Assembly: GCA_049799955.1 (NCBI GenBank)
Contig: JBARIW010000102.1
Coordinates: forward strand, 13,868-77,867
Length of the DNA: 64,000 nt
Reading direction: 5' to 3'
Source of the DNA: JBGTFE01 sp049799955
Lineage (GTDB): Bacteria > Acidobacteriota > Blastocatellia > Pyrinomonadales > Pyrinomonadaceae
Of the stretch, positions 43,997-52,621 are shown piece by piece. Made by a program: the position numbers and the translations under genes. The notes beneath the pieces were generated by a model. The model made no database searches. It saw only the letters and a program-made list of their open reading frames with translations, and was not told where the DNA came from. Numbering within the stretch: position 1 is the first letter of the stretch; every line of letters begins with the position of its first letter.

Positions 43997-44001
43997 CTCC
44001 T
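43997..44001 (-). promoter_or_regulatory. Shine-Dalgarno fixing the infC start
   Basis: AGGAG on the minus strand, 7 nt from an ATC codon and 55 nt from the nearest conventional start codon. Confidence 0.75.
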
Positions 44002-44007
44002 TTGTTA

Positions 44008-44082
44008 AGAATTCAAGATTCAAGATTCAAAATTCAAGACTGCATCTGGCTAATCCTGAATTTTGAACCTTGAATTTTGAAT
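44008..44082. repeat. Heptad-repeat hairpin
   Basis: ATTCAAG, ATTCAAG, ATTCAAA, ATTCAAG on the left; TTGAATTT, TTGAACC, TTGAATTT on the right. In the thrS-infC gap. Confidence 0.85.
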
Positions 44083-46062
44083 TTATCCATTCGTCAAAGC
44101 GCGAGTTTCTTTTAATTTTCGCGCCATTTCCATAAATTCTTCGAGCGTCATCTGCCCGATGTCGCCTTGTTTTCGTTCGCGCAAAGCGATTTTTCCTTCT
44201 TCCAGTTCCTTGTCGCCCAAAATGAGCATAAAAGGAACTTTCTGCATCTGCGCTTCACGAATCTTTGCGCCGATTTTATCAGATTTTGTGTTAAATTCCA
44301 CGCGAAAACCCGCATCTTTTAACTCTTTAGCAATTTTTTCGGCATATTCGTTGATTCTGTCGGTAATCGGCAGAACCGCGATTTGCACCGGCGCGAGCCA
44401 GAAGGGAAACGCGCCCGCGAAATGTTCTATCAAAACGCCGAAAAATCTCTCGACCGAACCGAACAAAGCGCGATGAACCATAATCGGCTGATGCGGCTGG
44501 TTGTCGTCGCCGTTATATTCAAGCTCGAAGCGTTTGGGTAAATTAAAATCGAACTGAACGGTCGATAATTGCCACATACGACCGATTGAATCTTCGACCT
44601 TAATATCGATTTTCGGACCGTAAAACGCGGCTTCGCCTTCGATTCTTTCATAACCGATTTCGCGCCTGTTCAAAGCATTAACCAGCGCGCGTTCGGCATT
44701 TTCCCAATCTTCGTCCGAGCCTAAATAACCTTTGTTTTCAGCGCCGCCGCGAACCGATAATTCGACTTTGAACTTTTCAAACCCGAAAGTCTTGAAAACA
44801 TCGTAAGCAAAATCGACACACGCGCCAACCTCGCCCTCGACCTGTTCGGGCATACAGAAAATATGCGCGTCGTCCTGCGTAAATCCGCGCACGCGCATCA
44901 ATCCGTGCAGAGTTCCCGAAAGCTCGGCGCGATAAACCGTTCCGAGTTCGGCGTATCTCAAAGGCAAATCCCGATACGAGCGCGGATGCGATTTGTAAAT
45001 GCCGATATGAAACGGGCAGTTCATCGGTTTCAAGCGAAACTCGGTGTCTTCGCCGAATTTCTCCGGCATTTTCATCGGTTCAAAAAGCGAATCGGCGTAA
45101 TTTTCCTCGTGTCCAGAGGTCTGCCACAACTGACGTTTGGCAATATGCGGCGTGAAAACCATTCCGTAATCGCGTTTAATCAATTCGCCGCGCAGATAAT
45201 TTTCCATTTCAGTGCGAATCGCGCCGCCTTTCGGGTGAAAAAAGATAAATCCCTGACCGAAATCTTCCTGAATCGAGAACAAATCGAGCTCTTTGCCCAA
45301 ACGGCGATGGTCGCGTTTTTCGGCTTCTTCACGCTGTTTGAGCCACGCGTCTAGTTCTTCCTGTTGCGCAAAAGCAGTTCCGTAAATGCGCTGCATCTGC
45401 TGATTATTCGCGTCGCCTTTCCAATACGCGCCGGAAAGCGCAAGCAGTTTAAATGCTTTGATTTTTCCGGTATGCGGAACGTGCGGACCAAGACAAAAAT
45501 CGACAAACGGGGTGTTTTCGATATGATAAGCCGTTGCAGTTTCGTCCGCTTTCTCGTTAATCAACTCGCATTTGAGCGGCTCGTCGCGCCCCTGAAAAAG
45601 CTTGACCAACTCTTTCTTTTCGATGACTTCGCGCCGATAAACGAGATTGCGTTTCGCCATCTCGCGCATTTTCTTTTCGATGACCGGCAAATCCGATTCG
45701 GTCAAAGCGCGCGGCGCGATAACGTCATAATAATAACCGTAACGCGGGTCTTCCATCAGCGCCGGACCGACGCCGAGCTTTGTTCCGGGAAACAAATCCA
45801 AAACAGCCGCCGCGAGCAGATGCGCGGTCGAATGGCGAATAATTTCCAGACCGTCGCGGGTTTCGGGCAGAATCGGCTCGATTGATAAAACCTCGTCCGT
45901 CGCGGCAAGTTCCTTATTCAAATCGACTTCTTCGCCGTTAACGCGCGCCGCCAGAGCCTTTTTCGCCGCGTCGCGGTCAAATGCTTTCAAAGCATCCGAA
46001 ACCAATGCGGGCGCGGGAATCTGCTTTTGATTCTCACCAAATTTTATATTTAATTCACTCAT
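44083..46062 (-). CDS. thrS: Threonyl-tRNA synthetase
   Basis: 659 residues from the ATG at 46062 (MSELNIKFG); the frame to 46110 is not needed. TGS-like N-terminus, editing domain with HSTAHLLAAAVL and the second zinc-binding His/Cys motif (FVDFCLGPHVPHTG), catalytic domain with RGFTQDDAHIFC, and anticodon domain. The catalytic zinc ligands are in the MNCPFHIGIY segment. First gene of the operon thrS-infC-rpmI-rplT. No clear Shine-Dalgarno; a T-box was looked for and not seen. Confidence 0.96.
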   Translation of the reverse strand: MSELNIKFGENQKQIPAPALVSDALKAFDRDAAKKALAARVNGEEVDLNKELAATDEVLSIEPILPETRDGLEIIRHSTAHLLAAAVLDLFPGTKLGVGPALMEDPRYGYYYDVIAPRALTESDLPVIEKKMREMAKRNLVYRREVIEKKELVKLFQGRDEPLKCELINEKADETATAYHIENTPFVDFCLGPHVPHTGKIKAFKLLALSGAYWKGDANNQQMQRIYGTAFAQQEELDAWLKQREEAEKRDHRRLGKELDLFSIQEDFGQGFIFFHPKGGAIRTEMENYLRGELIKRDYGMVFTPHIAKRQLWQTSGHEENYADSLFEPMKMPEKFGEDTEFRLKPMNCPFHIGIYKSHPRSYRDLPLRYAELGTVYRAELSGTLHGLMRVRGFTQDDAHIFCMPEQVEGEVGACVDFAYDVFKTFGFEKFKVELSVRGGAENKGYLGSDEDWENAERALVNALNRREIGYERIEGEAAFYGPKIDIKVEDSIGRMWQLSTVQFDFNLPKRFELEYNGDDNQPHQPIMVHRALFGSVERFFGVLIEHFAGAFPFWLAPVQIAVLPITDRINEYAEKIAKELKDAGFRVEFNTKSDKIGAKIREAQMQKVPFMLILGDKELEEGKIALRERKQGDIGQMTLEEFMEMARKLKETRALTNG

Positions 46063-46311
46063 AATTTTGTTAACAGTTAATCTAAATTGGAAAATTCCGA
46101 CCTTTTGCAAAGCCTTTTCCGATTAAACCAATCTCGAATGATTAACAATTAACAACTAACTACTACTCAAAAAGATTTGATTTGATAAGAGCGACTTTGC
46201 CTTGGCGTTTATATTTAAAACGCCGAATATACGCGCCATTAGAAGCGCGTCGTAGTAGTTCGTGTAAAAAATGCAAAGTTCTTCGAAAGCATCTTATCAA
46301 AAAAAGAAAAT
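46063..46311. other. Leader region between tRNA-Val and thrS
   Basis: About 250 nt on the minus strand downstream of the tRNA and upstream of thrS. It contains two small GC hairpins near 46205-46250 and TTAACAA-type heptad words near 46140-46160. thrS may be cotranscribed with the tRNA. A reading frame here runs out of the tRNA and is not convincing. Confidence 0.4.
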
Positions 46312-46386
<75 letters not shown>

Positions 46387-46420
46387 ATCTCTCGCTTAGC
46401 GAAAAGAAAAGCGAATTAAA

Positions 46421-46450
46421 AGATTAGCGAAAACTTTCACAGGCTGTCAA
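46421..46450 (-). promoter_or_regulatory. Sigma70-type promoter of tRNA-Val
   Basis: TTGACA, 18-bp spacer, TAATCT on the minus strand, about 35 nt before the tRNA 5' end. Confidence 0.7.
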
Positions 46451-46500
46451 GTTTTCCGCCGATTTGTTAAATTTATTATAGCAAAAAAGGAGAAATAAAT

Positions 46501-47166
46501 TTGATTAAAGCTGTAATTTTCGACATTGACGGAACTCTCATCGATTCAAACGAAGCTCACGCCGAAACTTTTGTCAAAGCATTCGAAAAATTCGGGAAAG
46601 ACGTTTCGTTTGAAGAATTAAAATGCCTGATTGGCATGGGCGCGGACGATATTCTCGAAAAATATCTCACAAAAAATGAAATCGAAGAGTTCGGCGAAGC
46701 TTTGAAAGAATATCGAAAAGAGATTTTTCTTGAAAATTATTTGCCGGAGCTGAAAGTTTTCCCGAAAACAAGAGAGCTTTTTGAGAAATTAAAGTCTGAC
46801 AAAAAACAAACCGCGCTGGCAAGCTCGGCGAGCGAAGAAGAGCTGAAAGAATACAAAAAACTGCTGAAAATAGACGACCTTATCGAAGAAGAAACAAACG
46901 CCGACGACGCGGACGAGGCAAAGCCTGAGCCGGATATTTTTCTGGCGGCGTTCGATAAATTAAAAAATGTCGAAAAGCAAGAAGTTCTGGTCATCGGCGA
47001 CACGCCTTATGACGCGGAAGCGGCGACGAAAGCGCATCTGAAAATTTTCGGGGTCGAAAGCGGCGGTTGGTCGCGCGAAAAGCTTTTAGAAAAAGGCTGC
47101 GCGGAAGTTTATCGCGACATAGCCGAAATTTACGAGCGATGTTTAATTTTGAATCTTGAATCTTAA
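46501..47166 (+). CDS. HAD-family phosphatase (beta-phosphoglucomutase-like)
   Basis: 221 residues from a TTG preceded by GGAG at 8 nt, giving the ideal N-terminus MIKAVIFDIDGTLIDSNEAH. Motif I DIDGT, motif II ASSAS, motif III Lys near KPEPD, motif IV GDTPYDAEAA. The cap is the helical type of subclass IA. It dephosphorylates a small sugar phosphate or nucleotide. The last residues (CLILNLES) are encoded by a heptad repeat tract, so the native C-terminus may have been altered. Confidence 0.9.
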   Translation: MIKAVIFDIDGTLIDSNEAHAETFVKAFEKFGKDVSFEELKCLIGMGADDILEKYLTKNEIEEFGEALKEYRKEIFLENYLPELKVFPKTRELFEKLKSDKKQTALASSASEEELKEYKKLLKIDDLIEEETNADDADEAKPEPDIFLAAFDKLKNVEKQEVLVIGDTPYDAEAATKAHLKIFGVESGGWSREKLLEKGCAEVYRDIAEIYERCLILNLES

Positions 47167-47169
47167 ATT
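47142..47169. repeat. Heptad-repeat tract in a gene end
   Basis: TTTTGAATCTTGAATCTTAAA with the same words as the hairpin elements; codes for the last residues and stop of the HAD gene. Single arm. Confidence 0.65.
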
Positions 47170-47173
47170 GCTT

Positions 47174-48139
47174 TTAAATAGCTAATCTGGTCATCGAGCT
47201 GCAAAATTTGTGCATTCCGATGGCGACGAGTTGCGCCGTTCTTCCGTCTTCGTCGAAGTTCGGATTCATTTCCGAAAATTCGATAACTTTCGTGTTGACG
47301 AGCTTTGCGGCAAATTGGACGAGCGTTAAAAATTCGCCTGAACGCAGTCCGATTGAACTCGGCGCGGTTACGCCGGGCGCGTCGGACGAGCGAACGACGC
47401 TCAAATCGAAGCTGAAAAATGTGCTCAGCGACGAGCTGTGATTGATAAATTTTTGCCTGACAAGCTCGCGCACTTCCATATCGGCGGTTTCACGCGAGCG
47501 AAGCTGTTCGAGGCTGACCATATTTACGCCTAAATTCTGCAAATAACGGAAATAGACGGGCGAAACGTAGTGCGGCTGGTAGGCGATTTCGTAGAAATAA
47601 TCGGGTCGAAGAAGTTTTTCTTCCAAAAGCCATCGAAACTGCGTCGCGTTATTGCGCTCTTCGCCCGCGCTTACGTCGAAATGCGCGTCAACGTTAATCG
47701 CAATCCAGTTTTCCTTTCCGAAAACTTCCGCCATCGCGCAGCCGTCCGGGTAAGAAACATCATTGCCGCCGCCGATTGTGATGACTTTTTTCCCGTCGCG
47801 CAAAAATCTTGTAACCAGACGGCAATGCGCGTCGTGCGTTTCTTCCAAGCTATCGCCGGTTTTCGTGTTGCCGAAATCGAAAACTTTCGCCGTAATGCCG
47901 AAAGGCGTCAGCTTGTAAAACTCCCGGCGAATAATATCGGGCGCAAGCACCGCGCCTTCCCGCCCGTGAGCGCGCCGGACGCCTTCGTCGGTCGGGCAGC
48001 CGATGATAACGATGTCGGCTGCTTCATAGTCCTTTTCGGCTGAAGAAACGACTTCGCCCAAACGCGTGTCGCTGCGGTCGTTTGTGTTGAAATATAAATC
48101 TTCGTCGGGACGCCTCGCGGCTTCAAAAAAATCGCTCAT
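47174..48139 (-). CDS. hutG: Ureohydrolase, formimidoylglutamase-like (HutG)
   Basis: 321 residues of the arginase/agmatinase fold. The dimanganese motifs are seen: GGGNDVSYPDG, NVDAHFDVS and FDLSVVRSSDAPG. Formimidoylglutamase shows this GGGND variant. It would hydrolyse N-formimidoyl-glutamate in the last step of histidine degradation. Urocanate hydratase of the same pathway lies 10 kb away at 58362; HutH and HutI are not in the window. Agmatinase is the alternative. Confidence 0.85.
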   Translation of the reverse strand: MSDFFEAARRPDEDLYFNTNDRSDTRLGEVVSSAEKDYEAADIVIIGCPTDEGVRRAHGREGAVLAPDIIRREFYKLTPFGITAKVFDFGNTKTGDSLEETHDAHCRLVTRFLRDGKKVITIGGGNDVSYPDGCAMAEVFGKENWIAINVDAHFDVSAGEERNNATQFRWLLEEKLLRPDYFYEIAYQPHYVSPVYFRYLQNLGVNMVSLEQLRSRETADMEVRELVRQKFINHSSSLSTFFSFDLSVVRSSDAPGVTAPSSIGLRSGEFLTLVQFAAKLVNTKVIEFSEMNPNFDEDGRTAQLVAIGMHKFCSSMTRLAI

Positions 48140-48142
48140 AAT

Positions 48143-48171
48143 TTGCTAAATGCTTTTTGGTAAGCTATAAA
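48143..48171 (+). promoter_or_regulatory. Sigma70-type promoter of the trp operon
   Basis: TTGCTA, 17-bp spacer, TATAAA. Start of transcription expected near 48178, giving a leader of about 180 nt. Confidence 0.75.
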
Positions 48172-48196
48172 ATATCTTAGTTTAATTATTCGCCCG

Positions 48197-48283
48197 ATGG
48201 AAAACTATTGCAACAATTCGACTGAAAATTTCGCTTATCTTTGGCGACGCGCAATGGGTTTTTCCGAAAAACGTACGGCGTAA
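48197..48283 (+). CDS. Candidate trp leader peptide
   Basis: A 28-codon reading frame in the leader ends about 30 nt before a terminator hairpin. It contains one Trp codon at position 16 (YLWRRAMG). No Shine-Dalgarno is seen and one Trp codon is weak for attenuation by translation, so this is tentative. Confidence 0.3.
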   Translation: MENYCNNSTENFAYLWRRAMGFSEKRTA

Positions 48284-48312
48284 ACGTTTTTTAGTTTTAT
48301 AAATTTTGGAAG

Positions 48313-48350
48313 CCCGCTGCTCAAAAAAATCCTTTTGGCAGCGGGTTTTT
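48313..48350 (+). terminator. Terminator hairpin in the trp leader (attenuator)
   Basis: Stem CCCGCTGC / GCAGCGGG plus an inner CAAAA/TTTTG, then five T, ending 12 nt before the trpD start codon. It must be bypassed for trp expression, which is the arrangement of an attenuator. Confidence 0.75.
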
Positions 48351-48361
48351 ATCTGGAAAAT

Positions 48362-49462
48362 ATGCAGGAATTTGAAGAACAAAATCGCCCGAAATGGATT
48401 TTGCCGACGCCGAAGCGAACGGACGAGCCGACGCCTAAAGGTTTGAAAAATCTTCTGCTTCATTTGATGCAGGGACAAAATCTCAGGCGCGAAGAGGCGA
48501 AACATCTGCTGGACGAGCTTTTGAGCGAAGACGCGTCAGATGTGCAAATTTCCGCCGCGCTGGTCGCTCTGGCAATAAAAGGCGAAACAATCGAAGAATT
48601 AGCCGGAATGGCGGAAGCGATGCGCGAGCATTCGGTAAAAATAAACTCGATTCACCGGGAATTTATCGACACAGCCGGAACGGGTTCGAGCCGCGTCAAA
48701 ACTTTTAACGTCTCGACCGCCGCCGCGTTCGTTATTGCGGGCGCGGGTTTGCCCGTCGCCAAACACGGAAGCCGCGCCGCAACGAGTCTTTCGGGCAGCG
48801 CTGACGTTCTTTCGGCGCTCGGCGTAAATGTTTCGGCAAGCCGCGAAACTTCCGAAAAAAACTTAAACGAAATCGGCATCTGTTTTATGTTCGCGCCGCT
48901 TTATCACGCTTCGACGGCGCGTGTCGCCGCCGTTAGACGACAATTAGGCGTTCACACGACATTCAATCTTCTGGGTCCGATGACGAATCCGGCAAACGCG
49001 CCGTTCCAGATTATGGGCGTCTGGCACAAGGCTCTTGTTTCGCAAGCTGCGCAGACGCTCGCCGCGCTTAAAACAAAACGCGCATGGGTGGTTCACGGGC
49101 TTGACGGGTTGGATGAAATAACGATTTCCGACAAAACTTTTGTCGCCGAAGTAAGCGATGATAATATCAAATATTTTGAAATTTCGCCCGGAGATTTGGG
49201 CTTTGAAAAAGTTCCGGTTTCCGGTTTGGAAAGCCTGCGCGGCGGAAATGCAGAACAAAACTCGAAAATTATCAGGGAAGTTTTAAATGGAAAAAGAAAA
49301 GACGAGGCGCGCTCGCTTGTTCTGATAAACGCGGCGGCGGCACTTTTTGTCGGCGGAAAGGCGGAGAATTTATACGATGCCGCCGAGCTTGCAAATAAAA
49401 GTCTCGAAAGCGGAAAGGCTTTGGAAAAACTGGAAAATTTGATTGAAGCGACGCGGGATTAA
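48362..49462 (+). CDS. trpD: Anthranilate phosphoribosyltransferase
   Basis: 366 residues from the ATG at 48362; a longer frame begins within the leader. N-terminal helical domain, then the PRPP site (DTAGTGSSRVKTFNVS, KHGSRAATSLSGSADVL) and RRQLGVHTTFNLLGPMTNPA. It joins anthranilate and PRPP, second step of tryptophan synthesis. First structural gene after the attenuator; trpE and trpG are not in this operon. trpC starts 1 nt after its stop. Confidence 0.94.
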   Translation: MQEFEEQNRPKWILPTPKRTDEPTPKGLKNLLLHLMQGQNLRREEAKHLLDELLSEDASDVQISAALVALAIKGETIEELAGMAEAMREHSVKINSIHREFIDTAGTGSSRVKTFNVSTAAAFVIAGAGLPVAKHGSRAATSLSGSADVLSALGVNVSASRETSEKNLNEIGICFMFAPLYHASTARVAAVRRQLGVHTTFNLLGPMTNPANAPFQIMGVWHKALVSQAAQTLAALKTKRAWVVHGLDGLDEITISDKTFVAEVSDDNIKYFEISPGDLGFEKVPVSGLESLRGGNAEQNSKIIREVLNGKRKDEARSLVLINAAAALFVGGKAENLYDAAELANKSLESGKALEKLENLIEATRD

Positions 49463-49463
49463 T

Positions 49464-50246
49464 ATGTTTTTAACGGAAATTATCGAACTGAAAAAAAAGC
49501 GGCTTGAGCTTGTAAAATCGAGAATCTCAACTGAAGAATTGAAGCAAAAAGCCTTTTCCGCTCGTGAAAACTCCGAATCTCATCGCCTGCAAAAGGCTTT
49601 ACCGGATAATGATAAAATTAATATTATTGCCGAGATAAAACGCGCTTCGCCGTCGAAAGGCGTCATAAATGATAAAATCGACGTTGCGGAAACGGCAAAA
49701 TCTTATGAAAACGGCGGCGCGCGCGCGATTTCCGTTTTGACCGAAGAAGATAAATTTAAAGGCTCTCTGGAAGATTTGAAGGCAGTCAAAAATGCTGTCA
49801 GTCTGCCGGTTTTGCGGAAAGATTTTATTTTCGACGAATTTCAGATTTATGAATCGGCTTTTGCGGGCGCGGATGTGATTTTGCTGATTGCGGCAATGCT
49901 GGATGATAAAGATTTGCAAAATCTTTATCATCTGGCGGAAGAAATTTTAGGACTCGACGCGCTGGTCGAAGTTCACACGCTCGAAGAGCTGGAAAGAGTA
50001 AAAAAAATCGGCGCGCGCATTATCGGTGTAAACAATCGTGATTTGCGCTCGTTCAAAATTTCTTTAGATGTTTCGAGAGAATTGATAAAACACGCGCCGA
50101 AAGATGCGCTGATGATTGCAGAAAGCGGACTGCAAACGCGGGAAGATTTACAAGGACTGAAAAATTTGGGTTTCAGAGGTTTTTTAATTGGCGAAACGCT
50201 GATGCGTTCCGGCAATCCGGCTGAAACGCTTCGAAATATACAATGA
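49464..50246 (+). CDS. trpC: Indole-3-glycerol phosphate synthase
   Basis: 260 residues from the ATG at 49464. TIM barrel with AEIKRASPSKGVI, LRKDFIFDEFQIYE, GVNNRDLRSFKI and AESGLQ, the catalytic Lys/Glu/Asn set. It decarboxylates and cyclises the CdRP intermediate. A single-function protein, unlike E. coli TrpC-F. Overlaps the next gene by ATGA at 50243. Confidence 0.96.
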   Translation: MFLTEIIELKKKRLELVKSRISTEELKQKAFSARENSESHRLQKALPDNDKINIIAEIKRASPSKGVINDKIDVAETAKSYENGGARAISVLTEEDKFKGSLEDLKAVKNAVSLPVLRKDFIFDEFQIYESAFAGADVILLIAAMLDDKDLQNLYHLAEEILGLDALVEVHTLEELERVKKIGARIIGVNNRDLRSFKISLDVSRELIKHAPKDALMIAESGLQTREDLQGLKNLGFRGFLIGETLMRSGNPAETLRNIQ

Positions 50247-50755
50247 ACAAACCGCATCTCAGATATAAAGACCAGACGCCGAAAGAGCGGCATTGGACGA
50301 TTCACCTGATTTCCGGCTGGAAAGTCGTAAAAGGCATTTTGGCAGTTATCATCGGCATAAAATTATTGACGCTTTTAGACAGAGATGTGGCTGAGTGGTT
50401 CGGCGATTTTATCGCCAGACATAACATCGACGCGGAAAACCGGTACGTTCACGCGATTGCGGAAAAGCTTGTCGGCGTTGATAACAATAAATTGATTCTT
50501 TTCAGCATCGGCTCATTTCTTTATGCAGCTCTGGATTTTACGGAAGGCATCGGGCTTTGGTTTGAAAAGCGCTGGGCTGAGTTTCTGACGGCAGTTGCAA
50601 CGGCTGTTTTCGTTCCGATTGAAATTTACGAGATTTACGAGCGATTCACATGGATTCGCGTGTTGATTTTGATAATAAATTTATTCGTCATCTGGTATCT
50701 GGTAACGCGTTTGAGAGACGAGTCGAGGGAAATGCGGCACGATGACGAAAGTTAA
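50243..50755 (+). CDS. DUF2127 membrane protein
   Basis: 170 residues with four membrane segments (GWKVVKGILAVIIGIKLL, LFSIGSFLYAALDFTEGIGLW, and two near the C-terminus) and a basic tail. The pattern matches the DUF2127 family of unknown function. It overlaps trpC by 4 nt and trpF-trpB by 14 nt, so it is firmly within the trp operon. Why a membrane protein sits there is unknown. Confidence 0.85.
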   Translation: MNKPHLRYKDQTPKERHWTIHLISGWKVVKGILAVIIGIKLLTLLDRDVAEWFGDFIARHNIDAENRYVHAIAEKLVGVDNNKLILFSIGSFLYAALDFTEGIGLWFEKRWAEFLTAVATAVFVPIEIYEIYERFTWIRVLILIINLFVIWYLVTRLRDESREMRHDDES

Positions 50756-52562
50756 AATCTGCGGCATCACAAATCGGGAAGACGCGCTTCTATCGGCAAA
50801 ATTCGGCGCGGACGCGCTCGGTTTTAATTTTTACGAGAAAAGCCCGCGTTATATTTTGCCGGAAAAAGCGCGTGAAATTATCGGGCATCTGCCGCCGGAG
50901 ATTTTGAAAGTCGGCGTTTTTGTTAACGAAAGTTTAGAAAAAATTATCGAAATCGCTAAAGCGGCAAAACTCGGCGCGATTCAACTTCACGGCGACGAGA
51001 GCGCAGAATTTGTTCGGGAATTAAAATCGAAAACGAATCTCGAAATCATCAAAGCCTTTCGCGTTTCGCCTGAATTTAAGCCCGATGACGTTTTGAAATA
51101 CGAAGTCGACGCCATTTTGCTCGACGCTTTCTCAGCCAAAGATTACGGCGGAACAGGCGAAATTTTTAATTGGAAAATTGCAAAAAAAGTTCGGAAAATT
51201 TTTCCGAAAATGTATCTCGCGGGCGGGCTTTCCGCGCAAAATATTGCCGAAGCAATTAAAAATGTTCAGCCTTTTGCGGTCGATGCGTGTAGTTTGCTGG
51301 AAGAAGTCAAAGGAAAGAAAGATTCTAAAAAAATTGAGGATTTTATTTTTGCAGTAAAAAGTAGTATGAATTTTCAACCTGATGAACGTGGTTACTGGGG
51401 CGAATTCGGCGGGCGTTTTGTTCCCGAAACGCTGATGTCGCCGCTCGAAGAATTGACCGGTGCGTATTTCGCCGTGCGCGACGACGCTGATTTTCAAGCC
51501 GAATTTCTGCATTTATTAAAAGATTTTTCCGGTCGTCCGACGCCGCTTTTTCACGCGAAAAGATTGTCCGAAACTTTAGGCGGCGCGCAGATTTATTTGA
51601 AGCGCGAAGATTTGGGACACACCGGCTCGCACAAAATAAACAACGCCATCGGGCAGGTTTTGCTTGCGCGGCGAATGGGCAAAAAGCGGATTATTGCCGA
51701 AACCGGCGCGGGACAGCACGGCGTTGCGACGGCGACGGTTTGCGCGCTTTTCGGGCTGGAATGCGTCGTTTATATGGGCACGGAAGATATGCGGCGACAG
51801 GCTTTGAACGTCTTTCGGATGCAGCTTCTCGGCGCGGAAGTTCGCGGCGTCGATTCGGGCGCGAAAACCCTGAAAGACGCGATAAACGAGGCTTTGCGCG
51901 ATTGGGTAACGAATGTCGATTCGACCTATTATCTTCTCGGTTCGGCGCTCGGTCCGCATCCGTATCCGCTAATGGTCAGAGATTTTCAATCGATTATCGG
52001 CAGAGAAGCGCGCGAGCAGATTCTGGAACAGACGGGAAATTTGCCGGACGTTTTAATCGCCTGCGTCGGCGGCGGCTCAAATTCAATCGGTTTGTTTCAT
52101 CCATTTTTACAGGATGAAAATATAAAAATGATTGGTGTCGAAGCCGGCGGAAAGGGAAACGCTTTGGGCGAGCACGCGGCGCGATTTAACGAAGCGGGCG
52201 GCGGGCGCGTCGGCGTTTTGCAGGGAACGAAAAGCTATCTGCTTCAGGACGAAAACGGGCAAATCGCGTTGACACATTCGATTTCAGCTGGGCTCGACTA
52301 TGCTTCAATCGGACCTGAACACGCATTTCTTCATTCGCTGAGCCGCGCCGAATATGTTTCCGCGTCTGATAACGAAGCTTTAGAAGCATTTCAAGTTTTA
52401 TCGCAAACCGAAGGCATTATTCCCGCGCTCGAATCTTCACACGCGATTGCCTATGTGCTGAAACTCGCGCCCGAAATGTCTTCAAATCAGACGATAATCG
52501 TCAATCTTTCCGGGCGCGGCGATAAGGATGTGAATCAGGTGCAGGATTATCTAAAAAAATAG
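50742..52562 (+). CDS. trpFB: Fused phosphoribosylanthranilate isomerase - tryptophan synthase beta (TrpF-TrpB)
   Basis: 606 residues in one uninterrupted frame. Residues 1-208 are TrpF (KICGITN with the general-base Cys, LLDAFSAKDYGGTG with the general-acid Asp). Residues 209-606 are TrpB with the PLP-binding Lys298 in GSHKINN, AETGAGQHG and CVGGGSNSIG. The TrpB part begins at a methionine (codon at 51366) with no ribosome site before it, so the fusion appears real. It catalyses two non-consecutive steps, isomerisation of PRA and condensation of indole with serine. trpA follows beyond two inserted genes. Confidence 0.94.
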   Translation: MTKVKICGITNREDALLSAKFGADALGFNFYEKSPRYILPEKAREIIGHLPPEILKVGVFVNESLEKIIEIAKAAKLGAIQLHGDESAEFVRELKSKTNLEIIKAFRVSPEFKPDDVLKYEVDAILLDAFSAKDYGGTGEIFNWKIAKKVRKIFPKMYLAGGLSAQNIAEAIKNVQPFAVDACSLLEEVKGKKDSKKIEDFIFAVKSSMNFQPDERGYWGEFGGRFVPETLMSPLEELTGAYFAVRDDADFQAEFLHLLKDFSGRPTPLFHAKRLSETLGGAQIYLKREDLGHTGSHKINNAIGQVLLARRMGKKRIIAETGAGQHGVATATVCALFGLECVVYMGTEDMRRQALNVFRMQLLGAEVRGVDSGAKTLKDAINEALRDWVTNVDSTYYLLGSALGPHPYPLMVRDFQSIIGREAREQILEQTGNLPDVLIACVGGGSNSIGLFHPFLQDENIKMIGVEAGGKGNALGEHAARFNEAGGGRVGVLQGTKSYLLQDENGQIALTHSISAGLDYASIGPEHAFLHSLSRAEYVSASDNEALEAFQVLSQTEGIIPALESSHAIAYVLKLAPEMSSNQTIIVNLSGRGDKDVNQVQDYLKK

Positions 52563-52621
52563 TTTGTTGTTTGTTCCATTGAAATAAAGTAAAATTTCAT
52601 TTTACAAAGGAAATTCCAGAT

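Noticed and set aside
46063..46311. T-box riboswitch upstream of thrS
   Set aside because: No specifier loop, T-box sequence or terminator was found in the leader.
52563..52621. Retron ncRNA upstream of the ATPase gene
   Set aside because: Only 59 nt separate it from trpB and there is no reverse transcriptase, so a retron-Septu arrangement is not supported.
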